From Oasisia sp. SBJ-2009 (taxonomy: Eukaryota > Annelida > Polychaeta > Sabellida > Siboglinidae), in NCBI GenBank assembly GCA_964017155.1, contig OZ024861.1, positions 48,483,013 through 48,547,012 on the forward strand: a stretch of DNA of 64,000 nucleotides. The letters run 5' to 3'. The position numbers were made by a program, and so were the translations under genes. Position 1 is the stretch's first letter. The number at the start of each line of letters is the position of its first letter. This document shows, one piece after another, positions 13,250 to 27,139 of this stretch. The notes under the pieces were generated by a model. It searched no databases. It was not told the DNA's origin and was given only the letters and a program-made list of their open reading frames with translations.

Positions 13250-14529
13250 CTAAAACCCATGCTTTAAAATGGCACTTTCAAGTGATGATGACTATACAAC
13301 TTGACCTGGGGACCTTTCCACTAAGATACAAAGCTCTTAAGGAGTATTCATCTATAAACCAAATTTGTTGTTAAACTAAATGAGTTTTATTTTTCAAAAG
13401 GCAAATATCCACTTTACGGAGGACACTATTTCCAAGACTTACCAGTGACAATATCTCATTGGCGCATCATACTTTTCAGATATTCAAATCCTCTCTCTGT
13501 TAAAGATCAAAATTTATTTTAATGTGAAAAATCTGGTTTAAGAGCTTTTAACAACATTAATGAAACGCTCCCCTGGTGTTGTAAGAACTCCTCATGAAAG
13601 TGACGTCTGCTCAAAAGGAACAACTCAGACAACGCTATTCTGGTCTGCTTTGTCGTATGTACCATTTGAAGTTTATCAAATACCAATATGGCCATATCCT
13701 AGTGAGAATCCAGTGCAATAATGCATCAGACCACTGGTTTATACATGATAATAATGTTAAGAATAAAAGTAATGAAACTAAAAAAGTTAATAATAATAAA
13801 GTATATTTCTATTGCGCTAAAATCCTCAAACATATTGGTGAATAAGTAAGGTTATCAAATTAAGTTTTTTAAAAGGCATCAGAATTGCCTAATACTTCCA
13901 ATTGATCTAATGCTCTCATGGCGCATGTTCCAAAGAGTTAGAGCCGCTTTAGAAAAAGCTTTAGCTCTTAAACACACAATGTTGGCCTGTCAATAAGCCA
14001 ATGACTTGCTTGCCCATCTACCATCTGGATTCTGTGATCAGGATGACCACCATGTCCAGACATGTCTCTGACAGGTAACTTTAATTGGTCACACCTCTTG
14101 TCCAGCCAAAGACACACCATTGTCACCCTTACAGGAACTGTCACAATAAACCTGCGAATTAACTCAATTGACAAACATATGGGAGACAGGCAATGGGATA
14201 ATGAAGTGTCACAGAGGCAATAAACTGGACACAAGTTAACAAGTGACCCCCTGCTGGGCAATTACTCCAGTACACTGACCACTCCCTTGTCTACTGACCA
14301 GTGTCCACTCACCACTCTCCCTTAATAGGAATTAATTAATACGCCAGACTGATTGATTATTGGGCACAAGGAGGGAGGGTATTAGGTGCCTGACCAGTAC
14401 AATGCACTGGTCACTGACTGGTCAGTTCTGTGACATGTCTGACAGGTACAGCCTCTGGCCAGTGTCAGCTGCAACACCTGAGGTCCAGTCATTACACTGA
14501 CTGCCCCACGCTGGGAGTGGTCAAGCGTC
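13250..14529. other. Non-coding stretch, no gene seen
   Basis: Unique AT-rich sequence. From 14040 it becomes rich in TGACCA, CCAGTG and TGTCCA words. A small Asn/Lys-rich frame (13594-13845) is not recognisable. Confidence 0.55.
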
Positions 14530-14815
14530 AGGATTGTTCAGTCAAGCGGAACATGTTGGATATAATTGATATTATGCATTATAACATAACATTAAGCATA
14601 TTTGCTTCACATTTTATTTCTTCTTATTATTATATAAATTTATTAGTATTATAAAAAAAGGTTTAATTGTTAATTAGGATTGTTTAGTCACGCGGAACGT
14701 GTTGGGTATAATTGATATTATGCATTATAACATAATATAACACTAAGCACATTTGCTTCACATTTTATTTCTTCTTCTTCTTCTTATTATTATTATATAA
14801 ATTTATTAGTATTAT
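14530..14815 (+). repeat. About 146-bp two-copy tandem duplication
   Basis: AGGATTGTTCAGTCAAGCGG (14530) and AGGATTGTTTAGTCACGCGG (14676) start the copies. Both continue through ATAATTGATATTATGCATTA and end in TTTATTAGTATTAT. The second copy has expanded CTT and ATT runs. Confidence 0.9.
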
Positions 14816-15345
14816 TTAAAAAGTTAGATGATTTAATTCATCGATTCAGAGTCATCATTAATTTATTGCATTCTAACTGTTTTTACGTTTACTACGTACA
14901 CACGGCCTTGCTCATTTTGTAGACTTGTTCATTACAGATAGAGTGGTAGACTTCTTTAAACAGCTGACAACCAATTTAGATTAAAACTGTTTTATAACTA
15001 ATTTAATAATAATAATTTAGTAGTAATTGTGATAAGTTCAACAAATTCATCGTCTTCCCTGTTTCAGCCTACCTTTGAGGACTTTTCCATTTATTTATAA
15101 ATAAATAACTAAAATAAACTCTTTACTTTTTATCATTCATTTAAATTTTATTTCTGCTGATTTGTGAATAATTATCTCATTTTGTTGCAAACTAAGAATA
15201 AACTGCCTCCCTAATCGCATTGAATGTCCAGAGCAACCGCAGTTAAATGTGATCCCGATCAAACTACGTAAATGAATTGCTAACTATCACGTTAACTACA
15301 TTATAATATCATTTATAAGTTTGGTAGTTTCTAGAAATCGCACTA

Positions 15346-15610
15346 GAACACTACCCTGCAGGAATAACTGATGTTTGTATCTCGCACAGCCGTGACAGTA
15401 AACCTCCAGATATGAGACAACTTGAAGCTAATAAACAATGTGAAACACGCAAACAAACAACCCCTATTGTCACCAGCACAGAACACTACCCTGCAGAAAT
15501 AACTGTTGTTTGTATCTACCACAGCCGTGACAGTAACCCTCCAGATACAAGACAACTTGAAGCTAATAAACAATGCGAAACTTGCAAACAAACAACCCCT
15601 ATTGTCACCA
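15346..15610 (+). repeat. 135-bp two-copy tandem duplication
   Basis: GAACACTACCCTGCAG starts both copies (15346, 15481), and CCCCTATTGTCACCA ends both. The frames across it on both strands are repeats of one another and no known protein is seen. Confidence 0.92.
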
Positions 15611-15611
15611 A

Positions 15612-16689
15612 TCTTGCCACCAGTACAGTTACTGTGACATAATCACCATGTATTTACACACACACAAAGACTGGACATCACAGAGTGCATCTTTGATGAC
15701 CCTCCTATCACAACACTCCAGCTGAGTCCAGGGCAATATAGTCCGAGAGCATCAAATATCAATGACACTTACTGTCTACCTGGATGACCATCTCTCCAGG
15801 GGCAAACAGGTGTGCGCTTTGATGTCCAGCCACTGGTCAAGCACTGGTCATCATTGTCCAGTGAAAGTGTGCCAGTTCAAAGGGCCACGCCTAATCAGGC
15901 TAATCAGTGTATCAGTAACACAGGGTTATTAAATGTTACCCCATGCCCTTAAGCAGGTAGACAGGGCGGATAAAGCACCAGTTGCTGGCTTCCTGAGGAA
16001 GGTTTCCTTAGGGAGATCAAGACCACTCCCCTTCCTGCTTACCATTATCTCCTCCCTATCTTCCCATGATGCAACTGGCTCATCTCATCATTAATCATAT
16101 GTGAATAGATTAAGTGTCTTTTAACACAAAACTAAGTACTAACACTTCGTTTAAAAAACTGTCCAAACATTGGGCTGTCTCTGTCAGACTGGATGGTTTG
16201 TAAGTGTTATCTTTGCCTTGTATAGTAAACATCCACACAATGTTTGCATAACAACGTTTGGTGTTGTTCCAGCCAAAACTAATTTACAAGCTTTCCTAAT
16301 TTCATAGAAGCTGAACAGCATATTTTACAAGTTAATTATAATATTATAATCGAAAGTAGATATGTTGAAATGTTAATGGCGTGATTCTATGACAAGATAT
16401 ACAAGCAGGTTTAAACTACATAGTCATAACTGATTTCATATCACTGGCCTCGCTAATTTTTCCTAACTAGGTTCTCATATTAATTAATGGCTGATTACAA
16501 TAAGGACCAAACCTCCCTCCAATACCTCTTAAATACCTCTTAATCCTGATCTTACCCCCCCCCCCCATCCCATAAGCAGGAGCAGCCAACTGAGATACCT
16601 GACTGTCATTTCCCCTGCTCTTTATTACCAGTTTATTACCTGTGGCTTTAAACGGCCAATCACAAATTTGGCATAATTTTCTGCAGGTT
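15612..16689. other. Non-coding stretch, no gene seen
   Basis: Unique sequence with a C-run at about 16554-16565 and no credible exon. Confidence 0.6.
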
Positions 16690-17300
16690 CCTGGCAGCAT
16701 TACATTCACGTAACGTCCCCACAATGACAACCATTATTACCACGGCGACAGGCGCAATATCGGGTTGCCAAATTGACAAAGATTCTCCCTGCTGTGATGT
16801 AAGAGTAATTAATTTCTCTATCACATTTCCTGAATCACCCGTTCGAACCAAGCCGTGTTCATCTCTTACGCGGGATTACATCATCGCTGTGTCGTCATTA
16901 TCACAATAATTTGTGTACGGAGACTTCCGACACAAAGAACTGCTTTGTGTCACCTCTCCGTGACGTCACGACGCTGACATCACACTGTCTCGTGGCTCCG
17001 CTCGGTGACGGTCAGACTCGAGCAGCGAAATGACAATGACAATAGCGTTATTAATCGCTGATCCCCGTGCAATCGGTGGCATCTAAATATGATGACAACA
17101 TCTCCGTCTCATTTCGTTTCGTCTCCACACAATGGCTCGATCACGCCCCGGGTGTCTTGTCTGCGATAATGTCACGGTTAATTAGTAGTCTGACAACACG
17201 CTTCATTGGCCCTGACGTCTGACCACCAGGCGGACAGTTGTCTGGCGCCACCTGTCAATGGCCTCACTTTCAATCTGCCTCCGATCAAAGCTGAATGGTA
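16690..17300. promoter_or_regulatory. Enhancer-like island with SOX-dimer, CRE, homeodomain and TCF words
   Basis: CpG-rich against an AT-rich background. GACACAAAG-aactg-CTTTGTGTC (16929-16951) is a perfect inverted pair of SOX-like cores. A full CRE TGACGTCA is at 16961-16968, TTAATTAG at 17178-17185 and a TCF-type ATCAAAG at 17284-17290. There is no open frame resembling a protein. Function is inferred from motif density alone. Confidence 0.35.
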
Positions 17301-19413
17301 TCACCTGACTTTACCATATATTTAGCTGCATATGAATCAATTGTTTTCATAAATATTTAAGACTGGCTAATAATATAACAATTATAATTACAATAGTTAT
17401 GCATATTCAAAATGCACTATTTTAAAATAGGTTTTAATGTGTAATAGGTTGTTTTCACCGACAAGTGACAAAGTCGCTTTTTATATGACACTCCTATCAT
17501 AATATACCATAATATTCATTATTATTCTGGGTGTATTATTCTGAGTATTATGTTACTATGATTATCATTTTATTAGTTATCTAATCAATAATATATTATT
17601 TTATATTCTTCTGCATTAATTTTACATTTTATTTTATAATTTTAATCTCATTTTATATATTTATTTTTGATACAAGTCATATGTTTTAAAGAACGTTTTC
17701 AGGCTGAATTTGGATCTAAATTTACATAACATTTACATAATATAGTTTCACTGTAGCTTATTTTTAAGACTATGTAAACACCATTGAATTCTGGATACAA
17801 GTGTCTAAATAATATTAATTATTAGTACACAGCTACCATTATTATTATGAGTTTATATTTTTCTGTACATAATTTTAAAAGTGCAATAATAAACCCAAGT
17901 GTTAAATATTTGATACAAAATGCAAACAACTACATTACTAGAACTGAATTGCTATAATTTAATTGTCAACATGTAATTATATTTTCTATCATGACCTCCT
18001 ACGTACCACATAATCTAATTACACACAGTTTGGGGTTTAATCAAGTAAAAACTGATTACTTTAACAAAGTCGCTGCTCTAAACTGCTCCAGACAACATCA
18101 TCAATGGAGCTGGAACTTGAGTGTTTTCTCTGCCCTTTCATGTCATATATGTTCCAAAGACGACCAAATTCTCTATGAAATCTATAATCCGATCAAAGGC
18201 CAGCCTTAGAACAATCAGATTTGCCCAGACTAATTTACCAAGGCTGACCTGTGACATCCAGCTCAGCCTGGTACTTATTGACCAAGATTATCCTTCTTTG
18301 TTTTGACGCAATTAGTTGACAAGCTGACAGAATCAGCTAATTGCTTTGTCGCAGAAGTAATTACTGCTCCGCATCAAAGCGTTCTCCGGCCAGTGATTGG
18401 ACGGCTGGATCTACCTGTCTTTGAACACTGACGCCGCATGATTTTAATGCACATTTACAGATATCAATCAAAGTGCGAGAAGTTTATAACTTCTATTTCC
18501 AACATGATCGATGCGTACAGACAGATGGGGCTTTAAATTAATCTATCACAACGGTGTCAGTGTGGCCAAACACACGAATAGCAATGGTTAATTAAACTAT
18601 GACGCAGTATCATTTGTCACGTGTTGTCTTCTGAAGATGGCAACAAGTACACAATGAGGAAGTGCCTACATGCGTGCATGAACATATCCACGCATGTGTG
18701 CATTTTGCATTTATGGCAGAAGCTATAACTGTAATGTACCTCTGAATGGTTTTATTGCTAGAGATATGGCGTAGACAAATACTGTTCTTTATTCTTATTA
18801 TATTATCATTTTATAATAATTTATATCAGTTTAAAAAATAAATTAGAAATCAACATCAGTTGTAAAATATAAAATAAACATACTGTAAATTCACATCATA
18901 TCTTCAGTAAATAGTTACTACCATTTTTCCACTATAAGGTTTATTTTATATGGACAAGGTTTGTTTGAAATAAAGGCATTAACATCCTTTCACATAAATT
19001 TTAATATCCACTGTTCCCTAATGTTATGTTGTGTTCTGTATTTATTCAATAAGAAAATATATTATCAATATTTTCATAACCACTGAATACTGTAGACGGC
19101 TATTTGATTTCCCTCTTCATCTCATCTCATTTTCATAACGAGTTCTCTCAGTTTGGGTAAAAACGCTACAAGGCTATCACTTCCATTAACTGCCACGCAC
19201 AGTTAGTAAAAACAGCCGCAGTCCAGAACAGTGACAAATTGAAATGGTGACAACGTCACAGACTTGGTGGCAGTCACAACACTTAGACAAGTCCAGAGTA
19301 ATGTCATTATGACAGTGCTAGAAAAAGTATCTTGTTGCCAGTGTGATAAATGGAAATGTGTCGGGACATGTTGTTTATTGTCGCCTTCCCTGGTTTGCCT
19401 CGAGGCTAAACGT
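17301..19413. other. AT-rich non-coding stretch
   Basis: Very AT-rich to 17990, then unique sequence with a slightly CpG-richer patch at 18350-18680. No gene or repeat family recognised. Confidence 0.6.
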
Positions 19414-20490
19414 GACAGCATTGCTGTCTAGGTTTTTGTCATTTGTAATCTATGTGACATCACTGCTGTTTAGATTTTTGTCATTTGTAATCTATGTGAC
19501 ATCACTGCTGTTTAGGTTTTTGTCATTTGTAATCTATGTGACATCATTGCTGTTTAGATTTTTGTCATTTGTAATCTATGTGACATCACTGCTGTTTAGA
19601 TTTTTGTCATTTGTAATCTATGTGACATCACTGCTGTTTAGATTTTTGTCATTTGTAATCTATGTGACATCATTGCTGTTTAGATTTTTGTCATTTGTAA
19701 TCTATGTGACATCACTGCTGTTTAGATTTTTGTCATTTGTAATCTATGTGACATCACTGCTGTTTAGATTTTTGTCATTTGTAATCTATGTGACATCACT
19801 GCTGTTTAGGTTTTTGTCATTTGTAATCTATGTGACATCATTGCTGTTTAGATTTTTGTCATTTGTAATCTATGTGACATCACTGCTGTTTAGGTTTTTG
19901 TCATTTGTAATCTATGTGACATCATTGCTGTTTAGGTTTTTGTCATTTGTAATCTATGTGACATCATTGCTGTTTAGATTGTTGTCATTTGTAGTCTATG
20001 TGACATCATTGCGGTTTAGGTTTTTGTCATTTGTAATCTATGTGACATCATTGCTGTTTAGATTGTTGTCATTTGTAGTCTATGTGACATCATTGCTGTT
20101 TAGATGTTTGTCATTTATAGTCTATGTGACATCATTGGTGTTAAGGTTTGTGTCATTTGTAATCTACATGACATCATTGCTGTTTAGATTTTTGTCATTT
20201 GTAATCTATGTGACATCATTGCTGTTTAGGTTTTTGTCATTTGTAATCTATGTGACATCATTGCTGTTTAGGTTTTTGTAATTTGTAATCTATGTGACAT
20301 CATTGCTGTTTAGGTTTTTGTCATTTGTAATCTATGGGACACCATTGCTATTTAGGTTTTTGTAATTTGTAATCTATGTGACATCATTGCTGTTTATATT
20401 TTTGTAATTTTTAATCTACATGACATCATTGCTGTTTAGGTATTTGTCATTTGTAATCTACATGAAATCATTACTGTTTAGATTTTTTTC
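19414..20490 (+). repeat. 42-bp minisatellite, about 25 copies
   Basis: The unit is built on GCTGTTTAGATTTTTGTCAT, then TTGTAATCTATGTGACATCA and CT. Early units differ only at two sites (tagA/Gt, atcaC/Tt). Units after about 19980 carry more changes, and those after 20280 include GTAATTTG. Since 42 is a multiple of 3, one frame reads SLLFRFLSFVIYVT over and over, mimicking a membrane protein. No ATG begins it. Confidence 0.92.
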
Positions 20491-20936
20491 ATTTGTTATC
20501 TCACTAATTTACCTATCGCTATATTTACATAGCACTCAAGTCTGTTTCACTAAGTTAAAGGACTCAAATAAGGAAAAACCGTCAGGATCTTTTATAAAAA
20601 TGTGGAAATCCACCACTGTATCAGAGCACACTGTTTCCATGACATACCAGTGACGGTATCCAGGCTATGCATCCCGGCGTTGACAACTTCCAACATACCA
20701 CATTACTGCTATGCAGCAACAATTTAGTTTCCAGCAAAAACAACAATATTTTTACTAATTAACGATAAAGAATTGTCATTGACATTGTCAGTTCCTAGGT
20801 TATGACATTGATCTAAAGAAACTATATTTCACAGGTAAAAACTACTCTCTACGGACAGACTAAGTCTGAATGACAGGACTTAGATGCCTCTCGACTAGTA
20901 CCACTACGGACGGATAGACGAACGGATGAACAGACT

Positions 20937-21007
20937 GATGGATGGATGGATGGACGGACGGACGGACGGACGGACGGACGGACGGACGGACGGACGGACG
21001 GACGGAC
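20937..21007. repeat. (GGAT)4 to (GGAC)14 tetranucleotide array
   Basis: GGAT units turn into GGAC units, a simple one-base change that has then spread. Confidence 0.93.
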
Positions 21008-24000
21008 ACAAGAGTAAATGAAGACTAACTAGGGACACTTGCCTGGTACAGTTTGGAGTGGACATCGGAGTGGACACGGGGACAGTCCTGTGTGGCGTTG
21101 GGGAGGGCCACCGGCCTGAGTCCACTGCTGTCATTGTCACAATTATCAGTCTAACCATTTTGTTAAGAAACAAATGTGGACCGTCTGAGAAAAATGACAA
21201 TTTTGAGAGCCTGCAAAAATATCCAAGACATTTCTTTAAAAGAGCACATAATTGACTAACAATGACAAAGGTTCTGCGGTACAAAGCAGTGCAACAACGT
21301 TCCTAAAGTAACATCATCAAGTGACATAATTAAGATTAATGGACATGCAAAACCGGGAAGGCAAAAATTACTTATGTTGACAACCTGCTGCAAGATACAG
21401 GGCTGGGAAACACAAGTGAACTGCAGACGCTCATGGTGGACAGAGGGTGCTGGAAGGGCTGTGTGGTCAACGCGGGGCGTCCTGAAAGGCGACCAAGATG
21501 AGATGAAATGCGATGAGATGAGGGTATCTGGATAACTTTTCCCTATTGCCACAATGAAGGCATCGATTTCTGCCTCGCACCAGACCCAAACTATACAACA
21601 TGAGGCAATTTACCTTTCCCAAAATATTCTAGTAGATTCTCAAGGTTAAAGAAATGTAAACGAGCAAATCACAGTGACCCGCGAAAGGCAACAGATCTGG
21701 TTACGTCGACCTAAAATTGAAACGCATTGTGCCCTCCCCAACCTAAATGCATGCACAAAATTACAGGAGTTTGAAACCTACCGAGCAAGGCTGTAATCCC
21801 ACCTACCTCATCACTATGCCCATCCCGTAACCCGCCGTGTGCCGATATGACTAACGACAGCCCGCCCATCCTTAACAATAACGCAACTCCCGACACTTGC
21901 GACAATAAGTCTCCAGCGTTTTTTCTGCCATTCATTTGATGTCTAGACTACGCGGTGCTTTCGCCGTCCACTCGGCAAAGAAACATGATTAAAAATTAAT
22001 TGACTATCAATGTCTAGCCATTACAGGGTTGCAAAGCACAGCATCATTTCTTTTGTGGTGTTAAATATGCACGTGGCATGCGCCTCGTGGACTCATTCGG
22101 ATACGTTTATTCAGTGGTGCACGCACCGCAATGACGGTGCTTTTGTGTGCCCAAAACTGATGCACTGAAGCTTATTTGAACCTCACCTAAAAACTCATCG
22201 CATTGTGCTTGACCAAGCTCTAACAAGCTGTTCTCATTACAAAATTATTGAAATCTGAAGACACATCTAAACATGGGGGTAGAGGGGATTCCGTTTACGT
22301 AACGTTGTATTAGTGTCATTTTTTCCAGAGTGTGGCGCCACTAGAGACAGCCGAGACATTGTGTTTCGTCTGTAAATGTGACACTATGGTGGTTGTTGTG
22401 CAGCTGAGGGTTCTCATTCCCAAAACTTAAAAAAACAATTTCCTTCCATGCTTGTGTTGTTCTGCTCATAATATTCTGATCTGTGTTGGTTACTGTAACG
22501 CTGCTAGGCAGATTTCCTTCAAAACCCAGCGATGTCATTTCAGGTTAATTCAGTAGTCTGATAGGTGACATTACATCATCACAGTAGAAACCAATTTGTT
22601 GATTAACCACCAAAAATGTTATATAATTCATAAAAAATTAAATAAAAATGTGATTTCACATCAACACTGGTATGACCTTTATATTAAGTTGTACCATTAT
22701 GTATAGTTATCATTATACACTTTGCAAGAGAGACAAGAGATTAACGTCATTATGAAATTACTGTCTACGGTGGTGACACTTGTGGACAAAGGACACAGCT
22801 GTCGCCGAGACTCCTCCCCAACAGGGGTCAGCACCGGGCGAGTCGTGGGAAACTCGCTGGACAGTCAACAGTTAATCGGCTGTGAATTATACAGCCAAAG
22901 GCAGTGGGCGGCATCGGCCGGAGGAACGCTGACCACTGTCCAGGCCCTTCCACTTGACCGAATCCAGTGTGGACTGGACAATTTAGAGGCAACGTAATGT
23001 AACAATCTGACCACTGGTCACTTGCACTGTCCATGTGACCCCCTCAATTAGTTTGACCACCAGGGTTACACAACGGAAATCACTCAGGCGGAACCGGAAG
23101 GATTAGTGAGAGTTGGTCAACACTTTGCTTGTGACACTGGCCAGGGAGTGACCACCCATGAGTGACTGACCACTGGAACTCAAGCCAGGGTAATCACCCC
23201 TGACAATATGAAGAGGTGGCTGGTTATGCAATGTCTGCACAGTGACACAAGACCCAGTGACTGCTGCCATTGCCTGGTCTGGAGATAGTCTCTCTCAGCC
23301 TTCTCTAACCTTGCCCTCTGTCATACCATGCCACCCAGCCAATCCAATCCATACCACCCAACCATGCCACCCAGTTATACCAATAGTCATCCCATACAAC
23401 ATGACCATGCCACCCAGCAATACCGCTGATCCCATGCCATCCAGCTAATACCATCCAGCCATGCCATTTAGCCATACCATACCACCCAACAATGCCACCC
23501 AGTTATATCACCTGTCATACCATAGCAATACCGCTAATTCCATGCCATCCAGCTAATACCATGCCATCTAGCCATACCACCCAACAATGCCACCCAGTTA
23601 TACCACCTGTCATACAATATACCACCGAGGCCATACCATCCTGCTAATACCATCCAGCCATGCCAACCAGTTGAACTAATAATACAAAGATTGTGTCAAG
23701 CAATGATGGCCAATTAAATGTCCATACATGAATAGTTCCATTTACCAATATTCACATAAAACATCACTGGTATATGTTTGGTTCAACTCAGCTTATAACT
23801 ATAAATCATAATTATCATGTCATCATGTATATTCATTCATATATACTGATGTGTCACTTTTTAATAGTTATTTTACTATCTTCCCAATATATGTGAAATC
23901 TACATAATTATAATGTTCCATTTCCAATAAAATATGATTAATAAAATAATAACAAAAATTTCCTCAAATTAGATTACAGCTAAACAACCTCGCATTTATT

Positions 24001-24413
24001 TAATTAATTAAAACAAAATTGTCATAAATAAATACACACCAAAACAATCTTCAGTTTGTCTCCCAAATACAAAAACACTGACTGAATTAGCATGTATCTT
24101 AGCAGACAGAACACAGTTCATGTCTTCAACACATCAGGCCCTGTGTAGAGCTGATACAGCCAGACCAGACACACTGGATAATCACCAGGAGGCCAAGAAA
24201 CACGATAAATAACATGGCTAAAAACCGAGTTCTCATTGCTCTAGACGCGACGGATCGTTACAAATGAGTCGGCACCTGTAGATCTCTGACTGTGTTTAGT
24301 GTTTACAGCGACACGCGCCAACAACGCAACAAAAACTAAATCACCTGGTGGCAACAAAAAGTCTCAAGATCAAGTTACATATCTGCAGCCACATGACTTT
24401 CAAACGTATCTGA
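21008..24413. other. Non-coding stretch around the CCATGCCACC repeat
   Basis: A moderately CpG-rich patch (21660-22150) and a GC-rich one (22800-22990) have overlapping random-looking frames. GTCAC/TGACCA words cluster at 23000-23190. AT-rich from 23690. No gene seen. Confidence 0.55.
23320..23665 (+). repeat. Degenerate CCATGCCACCCAG-type tandem repeat
   Basis: About 350 bases of CCATGCCACCCAGC, TAATACCATCCAGC and CATACCACC variants, one strand being G-poor. It appears to be an old, scrambled minisatellite. Confidence 0.75.
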
Positions 24414-24421
24414 CCAATGGC

Positions 24422-24694
24422 TAGAGCTTGATGTAGAGACCACACACCCGTCAACTGGATGGTGTTGGATACAACTGGATGGGTCAGAAAGTAAGAAAAA
24501 AGGTCTTCCAAATTCACAGATATTGTCAATTATGCTTTGAAAATGGGTGTCATATGTTTTTATGTATGTTATTGTATGTGTTTGTATGTTATTTTAGATC
24601 TCAATACACATGTAGGCTGGCTTGTGTGTACGTGACTTACATGTCTACCAAAAAATGTGTGACTAGCAAATTTTTTATTCTGCATAAAGCCCTG
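24422..24694 (+). mobile_element. hAT-like MITE, copy 3, with perfect 8-bp target duplication
   Basis: The element is 273 bases, from TAGAGCTTGATG to CATAAAGCCCTG. The flanking octamer CCAATGGC is identical at 24414-24421 and 24695-24702. An 8-bp duplication with a CAGGG-type terminus is characteristic of the hAT superfamily. It carries no open frame of its own and must have been moved in trans. Confidence 0.85.
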
Positions 24695-24914
24695 CCAATG
24701 GCCATGCCTAGAATGCAGTATATTTGCAAAATTATTATTTCACTATTGATCCTGTAGAGATGGCTTATGGCCAAAAATGCGAGAAATTGTGGACAAAGAA
24801 CAAGCTGTTTGAGCCCATCATGTATTAATTAAATAAATGCAAGCTGGATGTAGAAAGTAGGAAATTTCTCTATTTTTCATTCCCTACAAATAACAGAAGA
24901 CAGGAAATGGCCCA

Positions 24915-26010
24915 AACTGTTAACTGGTCTTAAAATGTAAATGAAACACAAATCTAGCAACAGTCCCCTCCCATCTTATCAAATCTACATTGATCATGAC
25001 AGCTTTGCAATCACCCCAACCCTACTGCTAGAGGGCAGATTATTCTGAAGAAACCAACCCTACCCTACCACTTGTAGCTGATCACTTTATTGCTAGCATT
25101 AGTCCTAAGGGATTCCACCCACCACAGCATGATTCAGGTTAAAACAAAATTACAAACAATGTAACTACCTCCCAACCATGAAAACAATTCAAACACACAT
25201 CCACTGGTTGGTTAGTTGTTATTAATGACACACCTACACATGGGTTCCTCTTCATTTAGACACAGCCTGCTAATTATAGCAATAGTCAGAATATACTCAT
25301 CTGCAGAAAAAAGACTGCTGAAATATCCAACATTTTACACATATTCATAAATACCAAACAGTGATATATACTATATATAGGTATTATTACTCATTGTAAT
25401 TGTTAATTTATTTATTTGTTATTGATTTTAAAATGGCAACTTGCTAAGCAGAACCTGAGAAAATATGGATAAAGAATTTGATGCCTAACATTGTCAAACA
25501 TTAACAGTGCACAACAAGATGTTGTAACAAATAGTAAATGTCTGCACTTCTTATGTAAATCCATACTTCTTTTGTAAAAGCACTCATACTCACATACCAT
25601 AACATTGATCCCACTGTGTACAGTAACCACCTCAGAAGTAGGTTTGTAGACGTAATATTTTTAAAGTAATTTATTACATAATTTTATTGTGCAAAGAAAC
25701 TTTACATTTCACTGCTCTTCCAAAAAAACCACTGACACCAGCCGTCCAGAGGGGACACATTGCAAGCCACAACAATAGCCCTGAAGTGTAAATAGGCCCT
25801 AAAATGTAAATGAAATGCTTGGCTCTTGCCACATTTCCCTCCCACCCTATTGAATCTAGATGGACAACAACTGACACTCTTCAGCTGCCTGAGGGCAGAT
25901 TCTCATACAACCACAGACATAACAGTGACTTCCACAAGTCAAAAGAAACCCACCAGATCAGTTCTAGTTGATGAGTTTATTGCATGTCCTGGGGGATTCC
26001 ACCCTAGGCC
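24915..26010 (+). repeat. Pair of diverged direct repeats, about 220 bp each
   Basis: 24915-25135 and 25790-26010 share, in order, TAAAATGTAAATGAAA, CCCTCCCA followed by TCAAATCTA or TGAATCTA, GAGGGCAGATT, and GGGATTCCACCC. About 650 bases separate them. This is an older segmental duplication or two copies of one dispersed repeat. Confidence 0.6.
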
Positions 26011-26349
26011 AGCTGCTGCCACCCTCCTAAACACCCACCCCTCTAATCTATCATATCTCCCTCACCCCTAATGATAATCCATTTTCAACTTGCCAATGGT
26101 AGTCTGGGTAGACCTGCTAATGATGATGATAATCACCTTGTAATAGGCACAAGCATTATCCCCATCTTACATGTCCACCCATAATCTAAATGGACAGGGA
26201 GTGGGCAGCTGGGAATATTTCTAAGAATCAGGAGAATAATATATTTATGTACGACTTTACAAAACTGAATTTCTGAGAGAAAAGTGTAAATATAAATACA
26301 CTTACTAGGTTTAAGGACCTGATGTTGATGTCAAATTAAAATTATGCTG

Positions 26350-26426
<77 letters not shown>

Positions 26427-27139
26427 ACAATTCAAATGAGATATCCATTATTAAACTATTTTAAATTAATTATGCAACATGATGAAATTATATGATGAAA
26501 ACAACGCACATAATTAATTGTTGGATAACATATGTACATAACAACTTTAAAACTAGTAATACCGGCTACAGAAGTTTTCTGCCATTCTTATATTTATTCA
26601 TTAATAAATATGGTGAAAAAGAAAACAATTAAAATCCAACATAAATTATTAGGCTGACATCTGTCATTACTTGTTGAAAAAGAACGCTACAAAATATCTG
26701 TAAACATACAACAGATAGAATGTTTTAAAAGTAATTATTTTAATATCACACACAAATAGGCTATTTAAAAGTAAATATTTCAGTATCACACATACACAAA
26801 TAGGCTATTAAAGACTTCAGTGATCTCGGTTACAAAGCACATGCATGTAAACACCCTGCTGTTCCTACAGCCCCATTCCCTTGTGTCCCAAATTACCATC
26901 CTGCATTGTTCTTCTAATGAACTGGGTTGGGGAAGGAAAAGGCTACACCCTTCTTCCCTGTGGGGGGGGGGGGGGACACAGCCTCACCCTCTCCTATCTT
27001 GGGGAATTCCCAGGTGCCACCTAAACACAAACAAATGCCTGTGTTTATGCATCTGGCCAGTGGTCACTGGTGGTCAGTGGCTGTCCAGATGTCACCTGAC
27101 AAGACACTGATACCCTTACTGCCTGCAATAAAAGGGGAC
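26011..27139. other. Non-coding stretch with (AT)n and G-run
   Basis: (AT)n at 26348-26422 and a G-run at about 26950-26963. Frames from 26820 to 27300 overlap on both strands and look random. Confidence 0.6.

Noticed and set aside
16838..16860. GTTCGAACC, similar to a tRNA T-loop
   Set aside because: No matching acceptor stem, D-arm or anticodon arm was found at the right spacing.
19343..20281. 312-residue frame with SLLFRFLSFVIYVT repeats
   Set aside because: It is the 42-bp minisatellite read in one frame; no ATG start and no non-repeat domain.
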